A stretch of 8,996 nt of DNA from a bacterium (GTDB lineage: Bacteria; Verrucomicrobiota; Verrucomicrobiia; Limisphaerales; J093). Of this stretch, positions 1 to 7,200 are shown one piece after another (position 1 is the stretch's first letter; every line of letters starts with the position of its first letter). Location: NCBI GenBank assembly GCA_021784265.1, contig JAJXTA010000076.1:1-8996 (forward strand), in the 5' to 3' direction. A program made the position numbers and the translations under genes. Below the pieces are notes generated by a model that saw only the letters and a list, made by a program, of their open reading frames with translations, was not told the origin of the DNA and made no database searches.

Positions 1-1059
1 CTTGCCCTCGTTCCCATAGCGCCACGGTTTGGCGCCGGTGATCCGAAAGTTGTCCCCTTGACAATGCGCCTCGCCCTGCGTGCCCCGCACATGCTCCGAG
101 ATGCTGGGCCAGCAGCGGGGGATCTGGCGGCACTGGCTGAACAGCCGGGTGCCATCGGGGTACTCGAACTCGACGAAATGATGGTCGAAGATCTGCCCGT
201 GCCGCTTGCCGGTGCGGACTTGGCGTCCGCCCATGCCCTGGGCGCGGACCGGGTGGCCGCCCTTGAACCAATTGATAACATCGATGTTGTGCACGTGCTG
301 CTCGACGATGTGATCGCCGGACAGCCAGGTGAAGAAGTACCAGTTGCGGATTTGGTAATGCATCTCTGTCTCGCCCGGCTCGCGTTCGACCCCGTCCCGG
401 GAGGTGCCGTCCCAGTAGCAGCGTAGCGCGGTGAAGTCCCCGACGGCGCCGTCCTGGAGCCGCTTGACGATCTCGAGATAGCCTGGCTGGTGGTGTCGTT
501 GCAGGCCCACGCCGACCTTGAGGTTCTTCTGCTTGGCGGCCTCCGCGGCCGCGAGCACTCGGCGGACACTGGGCGCATCGGTGGCGACCGGCTTTTCCAT
601 GAAGACGTGCTTGCCCTGGCGGACGGCTTCCTCGAAGTGCAGCGGGCGGAATCCCGGAGAGGTGGCCAAGATGACCACATCCGCCAGGGCCATCGCCTTC
701 TGGTAACCATCGAATCCGGTGAACTGGCGCTCCGGCGGCACGTCCACCTGGTCGGCTTTTCGGGTGCTCAGGGCGGTCAGCGCTTTGGCGAGTTGCTCGG
801 GCCGGACATCGGCCATCGCCACGAGCTTGGTGGGGCCAGGGGTGCTGAGGGCTTGGTCGGCCGCGCCGGTCCCGCGTCCTCCGCAACCGACCAGGGCGAT
901 TTTGACGGTGTCGCTCGAGGCGGCGAAAACCCCGCGCGGGGCCGCCAACTCCGCCAGCAGCGAGCCGCCGATGACCGCGGTCGAGGTCGTCTTGAGAAAG
1001 CCACGGCGGCTCAGGGCGGGGGTGGGGGTGGCCGAGGAGGCGGAAGAGCTGGGATTCAT
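1..1059 (-). CDS. Gfo/Idh/MocA family oxidoreductase with Tat signal (C-terminus off window)
   Basis: The minus frame is open from ATG at 1059 to the left edge, giving 353 residues; family members of this exported type usually run somewhat over 400, so the C-terminus is missing. Residues 18-24 (SRRGFLK) followed by a hydrophobic, Ala-rich stretch to about residue 47 form a twin-arginine signal, so the folded enzyme is probably exported to the periplasm. A Rossmann NAD(P)-binding loop (VGCGGRG, 57-63) follows, then the family EKP motif (155-157) and a conserved-looking GDHIVEQHVHNID stretch (248-260) in the substrate domain. These proteins typically oxidise or reduce sugars, inositols or sugar derivatives; the substrate cannot be read here. 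The gene is divergent from an MFS transporter, which suggests, without proving, a shared sugar-related role. No clear Shine-Dalgarno precedes the ATG; the start is chosen because it places the Tat motif correctly. Confidence 0.9.
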   Translation of the reverse strand, partial: MNPSSSASSATPTPALSRRGFLKTTSTAVIGGSLLAELAAPRGVFAASSDTVKIALVGCGGRGTGAADQALSTPGPTKLVAMADVRPEQLAKALTALSTRKADQVDVPPERQFTGFDGYQKAMALADVVILATSPGFRPLHFEEAVRQGKHVFMEKPVATDAPSVRRVLAAAEAAKQKNLKVGVGLQRHHQPGYLEIVKRLQDGAVGDFTALRCYWDGTSRDGVEREPGETEMHYQIRNWYFFTWLSGDHIVEQHVHNIDVINWFKGGHPVRAQGMGGRQVRTGKRHGQIFDHHFVEFEYPDGTRLFSQCRQIPRCWPSISEHVRGTQGEAHCQGDNFRITGAKPWRYGNEGK

Positions 1060-1186
1060 GGATGGAGTCGAGGAAGGCGTGGGATCGCCCGGGGGGTGAA
1101 ATATCAGGTCAAACACCCGGCAACATAATTCTCGCTGGAACCGCTTGTCAAAGGCTTCCTCCGGTTCCAGAATCGCCCCCCTCGAC
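1060..1186. promoter_or_regulatory. Divergent promoter region between oxidoreductase and MFS genes
   Basis: This spacer lies between two divergently transcribed genes and must hold both promoters. It is locally more AT-rich than the genes on either side. On the plus strand CATAAT at 1124-1129 matches five of six bases of a sigma-70 -10 box, with a poor -35 (ATATCA, 1101-1106) at 17-bp spacing. Transcription would start near 1136, compatible with either proposed MFS start. I see no convincing minus-strand promoter and no clear operator repeat. The gene arrangement supports the region; the individual boxes are weak. Confidence 0.35.
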
Positions 1187-2518
1187 ATGACACCCTCTGA
1201 ACCGGAACCGGCTCCGGTGGCGCAACCGGCGGCCACGGGCGGCGCGCGGCGCTGGTACTCGGGGGTGAGTCACTACCAGTGGTTGGTGTTGGCGATTGCC
1301 TCCGCCGGCTGGGTGTTTGACGCCTTCGAAGGCCAGATCTTCAACATCACCCGCACCCAGTTGTTGGCGGAGGTCTTGCGCACGCACGGGACCGCTCCGG
1401 CCATTAAAGACTATGGCGACCTGCTGTTGGCGGTCTTTCTCTTGGGGGGGACGGTGGGCGGCTTGCTCTTCGGCTCGATGGCGGATCGGTGGGGGCGGCG
1501 GCCCAGCCTGGCGATCACCATCTTGATGTACTCGGTGTTCTCCGGGCTTACCTACTTCGCCCAGTCGCTCTGGCAGGTGGCGGTGGCGCGGTTCTTGGTG
1601 GCCATGGGCGTCGGGGGGGAATGGGCGGTGGCGGCCAGCTTGGTGGCGGAGGTGTTCCCGCCCCACGCGCGGGCGCAAGCCTCCGGGATTTTTCACGCTA
1701 CCAGCGTCTTGGGGACGTGGGCGGCGGCGCTGGCCGGGATCGCCGCCGGCGCCCACTGGCGCCATGTCTATCTGGTGGGGATTCTGCCGGCGGTGCTGGT
1801 CTTCTGGGTGACCGCCAAAGTCCAGGAACCCGAGCGCTGGCGGGCCGCCGGGAGCCGGGCGGCGACCGCCGCCGGACCGAAGCTGGGGAGTTTCCGGGCG
1901 CTGTTGGGGGAGCGGCGGTGGCGGGGCCGCGCCTTCTTTGGGATGTTGCTGGCGGCGGTCGGGCTGGGGAGTTTCTGGGGCGTCACGGTTGCGGGACAGG
2001 ACTTGGCGAAGGAGCTGTTGCTGCGCAACGGCGTGGCAGCCGCGACGGCGACCCAGCAGGCCAAGTTCGCCTACGGGATCGTCGAGACCGTGGGCGGGGG
2101 CGTGGGTTTGCTTTGCTTTGGGCCGCTGTGTGTGCGCTGGGGGCGGCGGCGCACGTTCGCGCTGCTACACGCCGCGGCGTTCGTGATCGTGCCGATTACC
2201 TGCTACCTGCCCCGCACCTACGGCGAGCTGTTGGCGCTGCTGCCGGTCTTCGGCTTCTTGACGTTGGGGATCCACGCCGGCTACGCCATCTACTTCCCGG
2301 AGTTGTTCCCGACGTATCTGCGGGCGACGGGGACGGGGTTCTGCTTCAACGGCGGGCGGATTGTGGCGGCCTCGACGTTGGTGCTGTCCGGCTGGCTGAA
2401 GTCGCTGCCGGGGATGGACCTGCGGCTGGCGATTAGTCTGCTGGCGCTGCTCTTTCCGTTGGGCTTGGTGATTCTGCTGTTCCTGCCAGAGACCAAGGAC
2501 CAGCCGTTGCCGGAGTGA
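1187..2518 (+). CDS. Major facilitator superfamily transporter (sugar-porter/MHS-like)
   Basis: A 443-residue inner-membrane carrier from ATG 1187; an in-frame TTG at 1145 would add 14 polar residues. Neither start has a clear ribosome binding site, and ATG is preferred as the commoner codon. Numbering from the TTG, the first membrane segment begins near residue 46 (QWLVLAIASAGWVFDAFEG). The MFS motif A occurs after TM2 (GSMADRWGRR, 110-119) and recurs in the second half (GPLCVRWGRR, 326-335), the usual sign of two related six-helix halves. PELFPTYLRATG (385-396) and the terminal PETK (448-451) resemble the sugar-porter and metabolite:H+ symporter branches. About twelve hydrophobic segments can be counted, with a central basic loop near 225-262. 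The substrate is unknown; a sugar, sugar acid or other organic acid is plausible given the divergent oxidoreductase. The stop lies 3 nt from the stop of the convergent PIG-L gene. Confidence 0.9.
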   Translation: MTPSEPEPAPVAQPAATGGARRWYSGVSHYQWLVLAIASAGWVFDAFEGQIFNITRTQLLAEVLRTHGTAPAIKDYGDLLLAVFLLGGTVGGLLFGSMADRWGRRPSLAITILMYSVFSGLTYFAQSLWQVAVARFLVAMGVGGEWAVAASLVAEVFPPHARAQASGIFHATSVLGTWAAALAGIAAGAHWRHVYLVGILPAVLVFWVTAKVQEPERWRAAGSRAATAAGPKLGSFRALLGERRWRGRAFFGMLLAAVGLGSFWGVTVAGQDLAKELLLRNGVAAATATQQAKFAYGIVETVGGGVGLLCFGPLCVRWGRRRTFALLHAAAFVIVPITCYLPRTYGELLALLPVFGFLTLGIHAGYAIYFPELFPTYLRATGTGFCFNGGRIVAASTLVLSGWLKSLPGMDLRLAISLLALLFPLGLVILLFLPETKDQPLPE

Positions 2519-2521
2519 GCG

Positions 2522-3232
2522 TCACCACGCGCGGGCTCGTTTGAAGTCCCGCGAGGGGCGGAAGGCCTCGGCGGCGGGCACGCCGGCCTGGAGGCCGCGG
2601 GCTTGGGTTTGCAGCCGCTGCAGGTCCGTCAGCGCGCCGAAATCGGCGTCGGCGGCGCGGCGCAACTGGCTCTGATGGCAGGCGAGCGCCCGTGCTTTGG
2701 TCTCCGCATAGGGCGTGATATCGACAAAGAAGGCCGGGTCGAAGCCGGTCATGCCCACGGTGTCCATCCACCACAGCGCCGGGGGCGCGGGGAGCGCGGC
2801 CGAGGCGGTGCGGCAGCCACGGGAGGCGCAGAACCAGGAGGCGGCTTCGGCCAGGGCCGCGGCGGCGCGGTGGTCGGGGTGATAATCCTGAGGTGCATGC
2901 GCCAGAATCAACGTCGGGTGGAACTGCCGGTACACCTCGACGAGTTTCTTTCGCGCGGCGCTCGTGTCTTGCAGTGTGGCATCTGGGTGCTCACCCAGGA
3001 AGAGAGCGGCGCGCAACACCCGGGCGCTGGCCTTCATTTCTTGCCGGCGGACTGCCGCCAGCCTCGGGACGGGACGGCGCGAGCGGCCCTTGTCCCCTCG
3101 GCAGAGCACACAGACTCCCGTGACGGCGCCCTCGTGTTGGGCTCGAGCGAGGGTGCCCGCGCAGAGGAGTTCGGCGTCGTCGGGATGCGCCACAACGGCG
3201 AGCACCCGCTCGGAGCGGAAGGTCAGTTGCAT
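2522..3232 (-). CDS. PIG-L/LmbE family N-acetylglucosaminyl deacetylase
   Basis: A 236-residue zinc-dependent deacetylase of the PIG-L/LmbE superfamily (MshB, BshB, PIG-L). The N-terminal AHPDD motif (15-19) supplies zinc ligands H16 and D19 and the probable general base D18, by analogy with MshB. The second motif, HAPQDYHPDH (112-121), supplies the third ligand, H121. Downstream, the DPAFFVDIT stretch and the C-terminal RGLQAG...AEAFR pattern are typical of the BshB-like cytoplasmic branch, and the length is normal for it. No signal peptide is visible. Family members remove acetyl groups from GlcNAc linked to another moiety; the actual acceptor is unknown. It starts 3 nt after the stop of the NagB-like gene, with no Shine-Dalgarno of its own, so translation is probably coupled to that gene and the two proteins probably act on the same amino-sugar compound. 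Bacillithiol synthesis is an alternative, but no other bsh gene is present. Confidence 0.9.
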   Translation of the reverse strand: MQLTFRSERVLAVVAHPDDAELLCAGTLARAQHEGAVTGVCVLCRGDKGRSRRPVPRLAAVRRQEMKASARVLRAALFLGEHPDATLQDTSAARKKLVEVYRQFHPTLILAHAPQDYHPDHRAAAALAEAASWFCASRGCRTASAALPAPPALWWMDTVGMTGFDPAFFVDITPYAETKARALACHQSQLRRAADADFGALTDLQRLQTQARGLQAGVPAAEAFRPSRDFKRARAW

Positions 3233-3235
3233 GGG

Positions 3236-4096
3236 CTAACGCGGGTGCGGATCAGGAGGTGCGGCCACGACTGGCGTGACGGTCAAGGAGGCATCGGGGT
3301 GGGTGCGGAGAAACGACGCCGGGCAGGCGGGGGTTAACGGACCGTGCAACGCGCGCCGCACCACCCCGCTCTGCCAGGGCCGGTTGCAGCCGAACCGCAA
3401 CCGCCGCGCCGCGAGTATCTCCTTCATCCCCACCGTCACCGCCCGGTGGGGGATGACGGAGAGCTCGCCGCCGACGGTGACCGAGTTGATGGTGCGGGTC
3501 TCCCGCGAGAGGTCGAGGACCCGGGTCGGCAGGGCGGCGAACTCGCTGGGCGAGAGCGACACCCCCGGTTCCGGTGGCTCGTTAAAGGCCAGGTGGCCGT
3601 TGATGCCCAGCCCGCCGCAACAGAGGTCCACACCGCCCCGGGCGGCAATCAGCGCGCCGATCCCCGCGCAGTCATGCGGGTCAGGGAAGACGCGGTGGGC
3701 GGGCGGCGGCGCCAGGGCGGGGTCGAGTCGGGCGTAGAACTCCCGGTCCATGAAGCCGCGAAAGCTCAGCGGATGCACCCGCGGCAACCAATCCCCGGCG
3801 TCGGTGAGGTATTCGTCCATGTTGATGAACACGGTGGTGCGGCAGGAAACGCCGCGGTGGTTGAGCATTTCCGCCAACAACGGGAACGGCTCGACGGGCC
3901 CCACGGGCACGATGAGGGTGGCGCCCTGCGGCTCCGCGGCGCGCTCGAGGATCGCCTGGAACATGGCCTCAGCCAACGCCCGGCCCACCGCCGCGGCGTC
4001 GGGGCGGACCTGCACGGTGACCGGCTGACCCTTCCCCAGCTCGGCAGCGGCGATGGCCAGGTAAGGGGGCAGGAGGTCTCCCAAAGGCTTGGGCAT
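3236..4096 (-). CDS. NagB/glucosamine-6-phosphate deaminase-like protein, atypical active site
   Basis: A 286-residue member of the NagB (glucosamine-6-phosphate deaminase/isomerase) fold. INMDEYL (91-97) matches the motif holding E. coli NagB Asp72, and GGLGINGHLAFNEP (161-174) matches the catalytic segment GGVGNDGHIAFNEP. His168 and Glu173 are kept, equivalent to His143 and Glu148, but Asp141 is replaced by Asn166. The phosphate-binding glycine loop is also changed (VPVGPVEP, 63-70, where NagB has a GGTP-type loop), and the NagB Lys208 site is replaced by a CNRPWQ-containing stretch (237-242). The probable Arg172 equivalent, R201, remains. Canonical NagB converts GlcN6P to fructose-6-phosphate plus ammonia in the cytoplasm. 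Here the fold is clear but the substrate is uncertain; a galactosamine-6-phosphate or other amino-sugar-phosphate isomerase is possible. It is followed at 3 nt by a PIG-L deacetylase, a pairing that supports an amino-sugar role. Confidence 0.85.
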   Translation of the reverse strand: MPKPLGDLLPPYLAIAAAELGKGQPVTVQVRPDAAAVGRALAEAMFQAILERAAEPQGATLIVPVGPVEPFPLLAEMLNHRGVSCRTTVFINMDEYLTDAGDWLPRVHPLSFRGFMDREFYARLDPALAPPPAHRVFPDPHDCAGIGALIAARGGVDLCCGGLGINGHLAFNEPPEPGVSLSPSEFAALPTRVLDLSRETRTINSVTVGGELSVIPHRAVTVGMKEILAARRLRFGCNRPWQSGVVRRALHGPLTPACPASFLRTHPDASLTVTPVVAAPPDPHPR

Positions 4097-4107
4097 AGCG
4101 CGGACAA

Positions 4108-4136
4108 AGTGAAGGGCAAGCGGGCGGAGTCGTCAA
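4108..4136 (-). promoter_or_regulatory. Possible promoter of the NagB-like/PIG-L gene pair
   Basis: Read on the minus strand, TTGACG (4136-4131) is five of six bases of a sigma-70 -35 box. It is followed after 17 bp by TTCACT (4113-4108), a weak -10. The start of transcription would fall only a few bases before the ATG at 4096, giving a near-leaderless message, which fits the absence of a Shine-Dalgarno there. The spacing is ideal but the -10 is poor, so this is only a candidate. Alternatively the pair is read through from the upstream PFK-PEPCK genes. Confidence 0.25.
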
Positions 4137-4230
4137 GCGCGTCAGCCGGGGGGGGCGGGCGCAAACCGGCTGGCATTGCTCTCGGTGGGGCCGTGGCTGG
4201 GCCACACCCCGGGCGTGTCGTTGCCCCACT

Positions 4231-4261
4231 GCCCCCGAGCGCCCGGGCGCGCCGCCGGGGC
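4231..4261. repeat. GC-rich compound inverted repeat in the gap after the PEPCK-like gene
   Basis: A perfect 12-bp palindrome (GCGCCCGGGCGC, 4239-4250) sits inside an outer pair of arms, GCCCC near 4231-4235 and GGGGC at 4257-4261. The RNA could fold into a strong stem downstream of the PEPCK-like stop codon. No T-run follows on either strand, so it is not a classical Rho-independent terminator. It could be an mRNA-stabilising end, a Rho-related structure, or chance in GC-rich DNA. Confidence 0.3.
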
Positions 4262-4271
4262 GCCACAGGCG

Positions 4272-4289
4272 ACCGGAGGCCGTGCCGGT
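4272..4289 (-). terminator. Small hairpin directly after the PEPCK-like stop codon
   Basis: ACCGG (4272-4276) and CCGGT (4285-4289) form a 5-bp stem with an 8-nt loop, abutting the TGA of the PEPCK-like gene. There is no uridine tract. At most this contributes, with the stronger inverted repeat beyond it, to attenuation between the PFK-PEPCK pair and the NagB-PIG-L pair. Confidence 0.2.
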
Positions 4290-7200
4290 TCAGCCCCGGT
4301 CGAGGTAAGCGCTGATGGGCTCCGCTCCGAGGGTGCCTTGGAGCGAGGCCAAGTAGGCGGGTGCTTGGACCTCCTCCAGGTGTTGGCGGGCTCGAGTCAG
4401 CGCCTGGGGCAGGCCCAGCCGCGCGGCTTCGTCCGCGTGGCTGGAGCTTTTAAGAAACCGCTCCAGGTAGTCCACATGCCGCCGCCAGAGGCCGAGATCG
4501 ACCTCTTGTTTGGCCCGGAGGCGGGCGGCGTACCACTCGCTCCCGCAGACCGCCTCGCGCGTGAAGAGACGACGGACCTCCGGGGCGTCCAGCCCTTTGC
4601 CTTCCCAGGTGTCATCCCGCATGAGGTGCAGCAATGCCCGCAGGGGCGGGCAAGCCTGCTCGATGGAGCCATCCTCGAAGTAGAGTCCGGCCACGCGCCG
4701 TTGGGTGGCGACAATGTTCTCCATGCCCTCGACAAACACCGCCAGGTCCTGCAACTCCGGCCGCAGCATCTCCTCGGTGAAGACGGCGTGGGGATGGTTG
4801 AAGATGCGGCCAAAGAACAGGCGGGTGAAACGGGCTGTGATGCGGTAACCCAGCCGGCTGGCGAGCACCCGTTTGCCGGCGTGGTCAAAATCGCGGCATT
4901 TCTCCAGGCACCCGTTGGTGATCAGGAACCGCGGGTCGCGCTCCTCCGCGCTGAGGCGGCACCAGAGCTCGGGCACGAGCAGGCTGATGTCATGATCGAC
5001 GCGGACGCGCGGGCCGAGGTAACCGGCGGCGGTCACGAACCCGTGGTGGCCGGTCAGGACCCAGGAGACCAAGGCGTTGTTGAGGTCGATGATGGGCGGG
5101 AGGGCGTTGAACGGCCCTTTGGTGAGCGCCCCTTCGGAGCCGGCCCCGGTGGTCGAAGGCGATTTGCCGGTCATGCTGCAAATGAATTCCATGAACAACT
5201 CGGGCAGCTCGAGGTAATGGATGGGGTTGAACACCGCCAACGGCCGCAGCCCGGGCTCCGGGGGATGATTGCGCCGCCCCGGCAGCACCGCGGCCACCGG
5301 GCGCCAGACCGGCTGGTGCGGCGGCAGCCGCCGGCGCAACCGCGCCGACATCGCCGCCAGATAGGTCGCCGGGGGGTCCAACAGGTCGGGGCGGACCTGC
5401 AGGTACCGCGGGTTCCGACTGGGCTTGCCCTCGACCAGACGGGGATGGGCGGAGCAGACGAAGTAACCCCCGTTGTTCCCGCCCGCCGCCAGGTCGCGGA
5501 TGAGGTTCTGCATGGGGGCGGTGAACTGGTGGAAGCCTAGGGCGTCTTCGACCAGCTCCCGCGCCGCCTTGAGGGTCAACGGTTCGTAGTTGCAGAAGAA
5601 GTTGTCCGAGCGGGCGAAATCCGCCTCGGTGATTTTGTCATAGCCGCGGTGGATCGCGTCATCCGGGCGCTGGAAGAGGCGGTTCTCCGTGTTGTGAACG
5701 AACTTCAGCGAGGCCGAAGCGGGCGGGGTGTCGGTGCCGGGCCCGAGCGCGGCGGCCGGCACCACCACCGAGGCCGTGATATCGTCTTCGGCCTGGATTT
5801 TGACCGAGGGATGGAAATCCTGGCGGAGGCCGAAGGTGCGCCAGGAGCCATCCGTGTCGAAGCCGACCCGCAGGTGGGTGGTGACCAGCTTCTGTTGGTC
5901 GCACTTGAGTTCGTTGGCCGCCTTGCCGTCGATCACGTCCACGCTGAAGTGCTCCCGCCAGCGGTCGCCCCAAGCCGGTTTGTAATGGCGCTTGACCACG
6001 AAGACCAGTTCTTTGAGGTACTGGGGAATGCTCTCCAGCCAGGCGTTGTAGGCCGGGGTGTAATCGCCTTCGTCCGGAGTGAGCAGCTTGATGACCGAAC
6101 CCAGGGAACGGTCGGCGCCCAGGAGCGGGCGGTGGTCCACGCGGTTGGGGTCCTGGAAACGCCCGCTGCAGTCGTGCGCGAGCAGTTCGGCGACGCGATC
6201 AAAGTCCTGCTTGAAGTCCGCGACAAAGACCGGCCCCATGAGAATGGCATCGGTGATCGGCTTGGAGATCTCCGACTTGCCGCCGCCCGAGACGGTGCAG
6301 GGCTTGTGGCAGAGCAGGCCCTCAGCCACCGTGCCCACCAGGCGCCACGCCGGGTGCGGGCCGGGTTTTTCCAGCCGCACCTTGTAGCCGGAGGGCCGGA
6401 CATAGGTCTTGCCGGGTTGGAGCCGGATGCCGCGCTCGGTCTTGCCCCCGGGCCAGATGACCCGTTGGGTGCGTAGCTCGAAGCGGGCGTCTTCGGGTAC
6501 ATAGACGAGGTCCGGGTGAGTGCGGTCCACCGCGTAGCCTTCCGGCTTGAGCTCCAACGAGTCGCGCTGCAGGCGGCAGACCTCGGTGAAGGAATGGCCC
6601 AACCGCTTGACATGCCGCTCCCCGCTGAACTCCTGCCCCAGGTCGAAGGAAGTGAACACCAACGCCCCCCCGGCGTGCTCTTCCTCACACAAACCGTAGA
6701 GATTGGCGGCGTAACTGATCTGGGTCTTAACTTCCTTTTTGCAGTAACCAAAATAGTTGTCGGCGATCAAGGTGACGATGACGCCGCTCTGGTCGCGGCA
6801 GGTGAGTTTGAAGGCCTCCCCGTTGTTGTAGAACTCCCACTCATCCCGCCAGCACATCCCGTCGCGGCGCTGGCGGTCGGTGGCTTCCTCCCAACGGGGG
6901 AGTCCGACGGAGCGCTTGGTCGCTTTGGTCAGATGGGGGGCGAGGATCACGCAGCCGGTGTGGCCGGTCCAATGCTCGACGTCCAGGCCGGCATCGTTTT
7001 CCGGGAGGTTGGGATCGCCCCCATTGCCGAAGATGCTTTCGACGAAGTCGAGGTTGCTCACCAGACTGCCTGGGGCAAAGAAGCGGGTTTCCATGCTCTT
7101 GGCCGGGGTGAAGCCCGGCACCTCGGGGCAAACAACGGGGCGGAGCAGGAGGGAAACCAAGCACTCGGCCGGCTGCGGCTGGGTGGCGGTAAAGGGCAGG

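Noticed and set aside
490..1128. A 212-residue plus-strand open frame opposite the oxidoreductase
   Set aside because: It is antisense to a gene with Tat, Rossmann and EKP motifs; its own product is low-complexity Gly/Arg-rich sequence with no family features.
1145..1147. TTG as the start of the MFS transporter
   Set aside because: An in-frame ATG 42 nt downstream precedes the same polar leader and loses no domain. TTG remains possible because neither has a clear ribosome binding site.
1489..2436. A 315-residue alternate plus frame within the MFS gene
   Set aside because: The product is Gly/Arg-rich with no hydrophobic pattern; the overlapping MFS frame explains the DNA fully.
4176..5540. 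A 454-residue plus-strand open frame opposite the PEPCK-like gene
   Set aside because: It is a shadow of the minus-strand gene in GC-rich DNA, where stop codons are rare. It shows no recognisable motif and has a biased Gly/Arg/Val composition, whereas the minus frame has clear domains.
5649..6476. A 275-residue plus-strand frame opposite the P-loop part of the PEPCK-like gene
   Set aside because: It is a codon-position mirror frame in GC-rich DNA, with no start context or motif.
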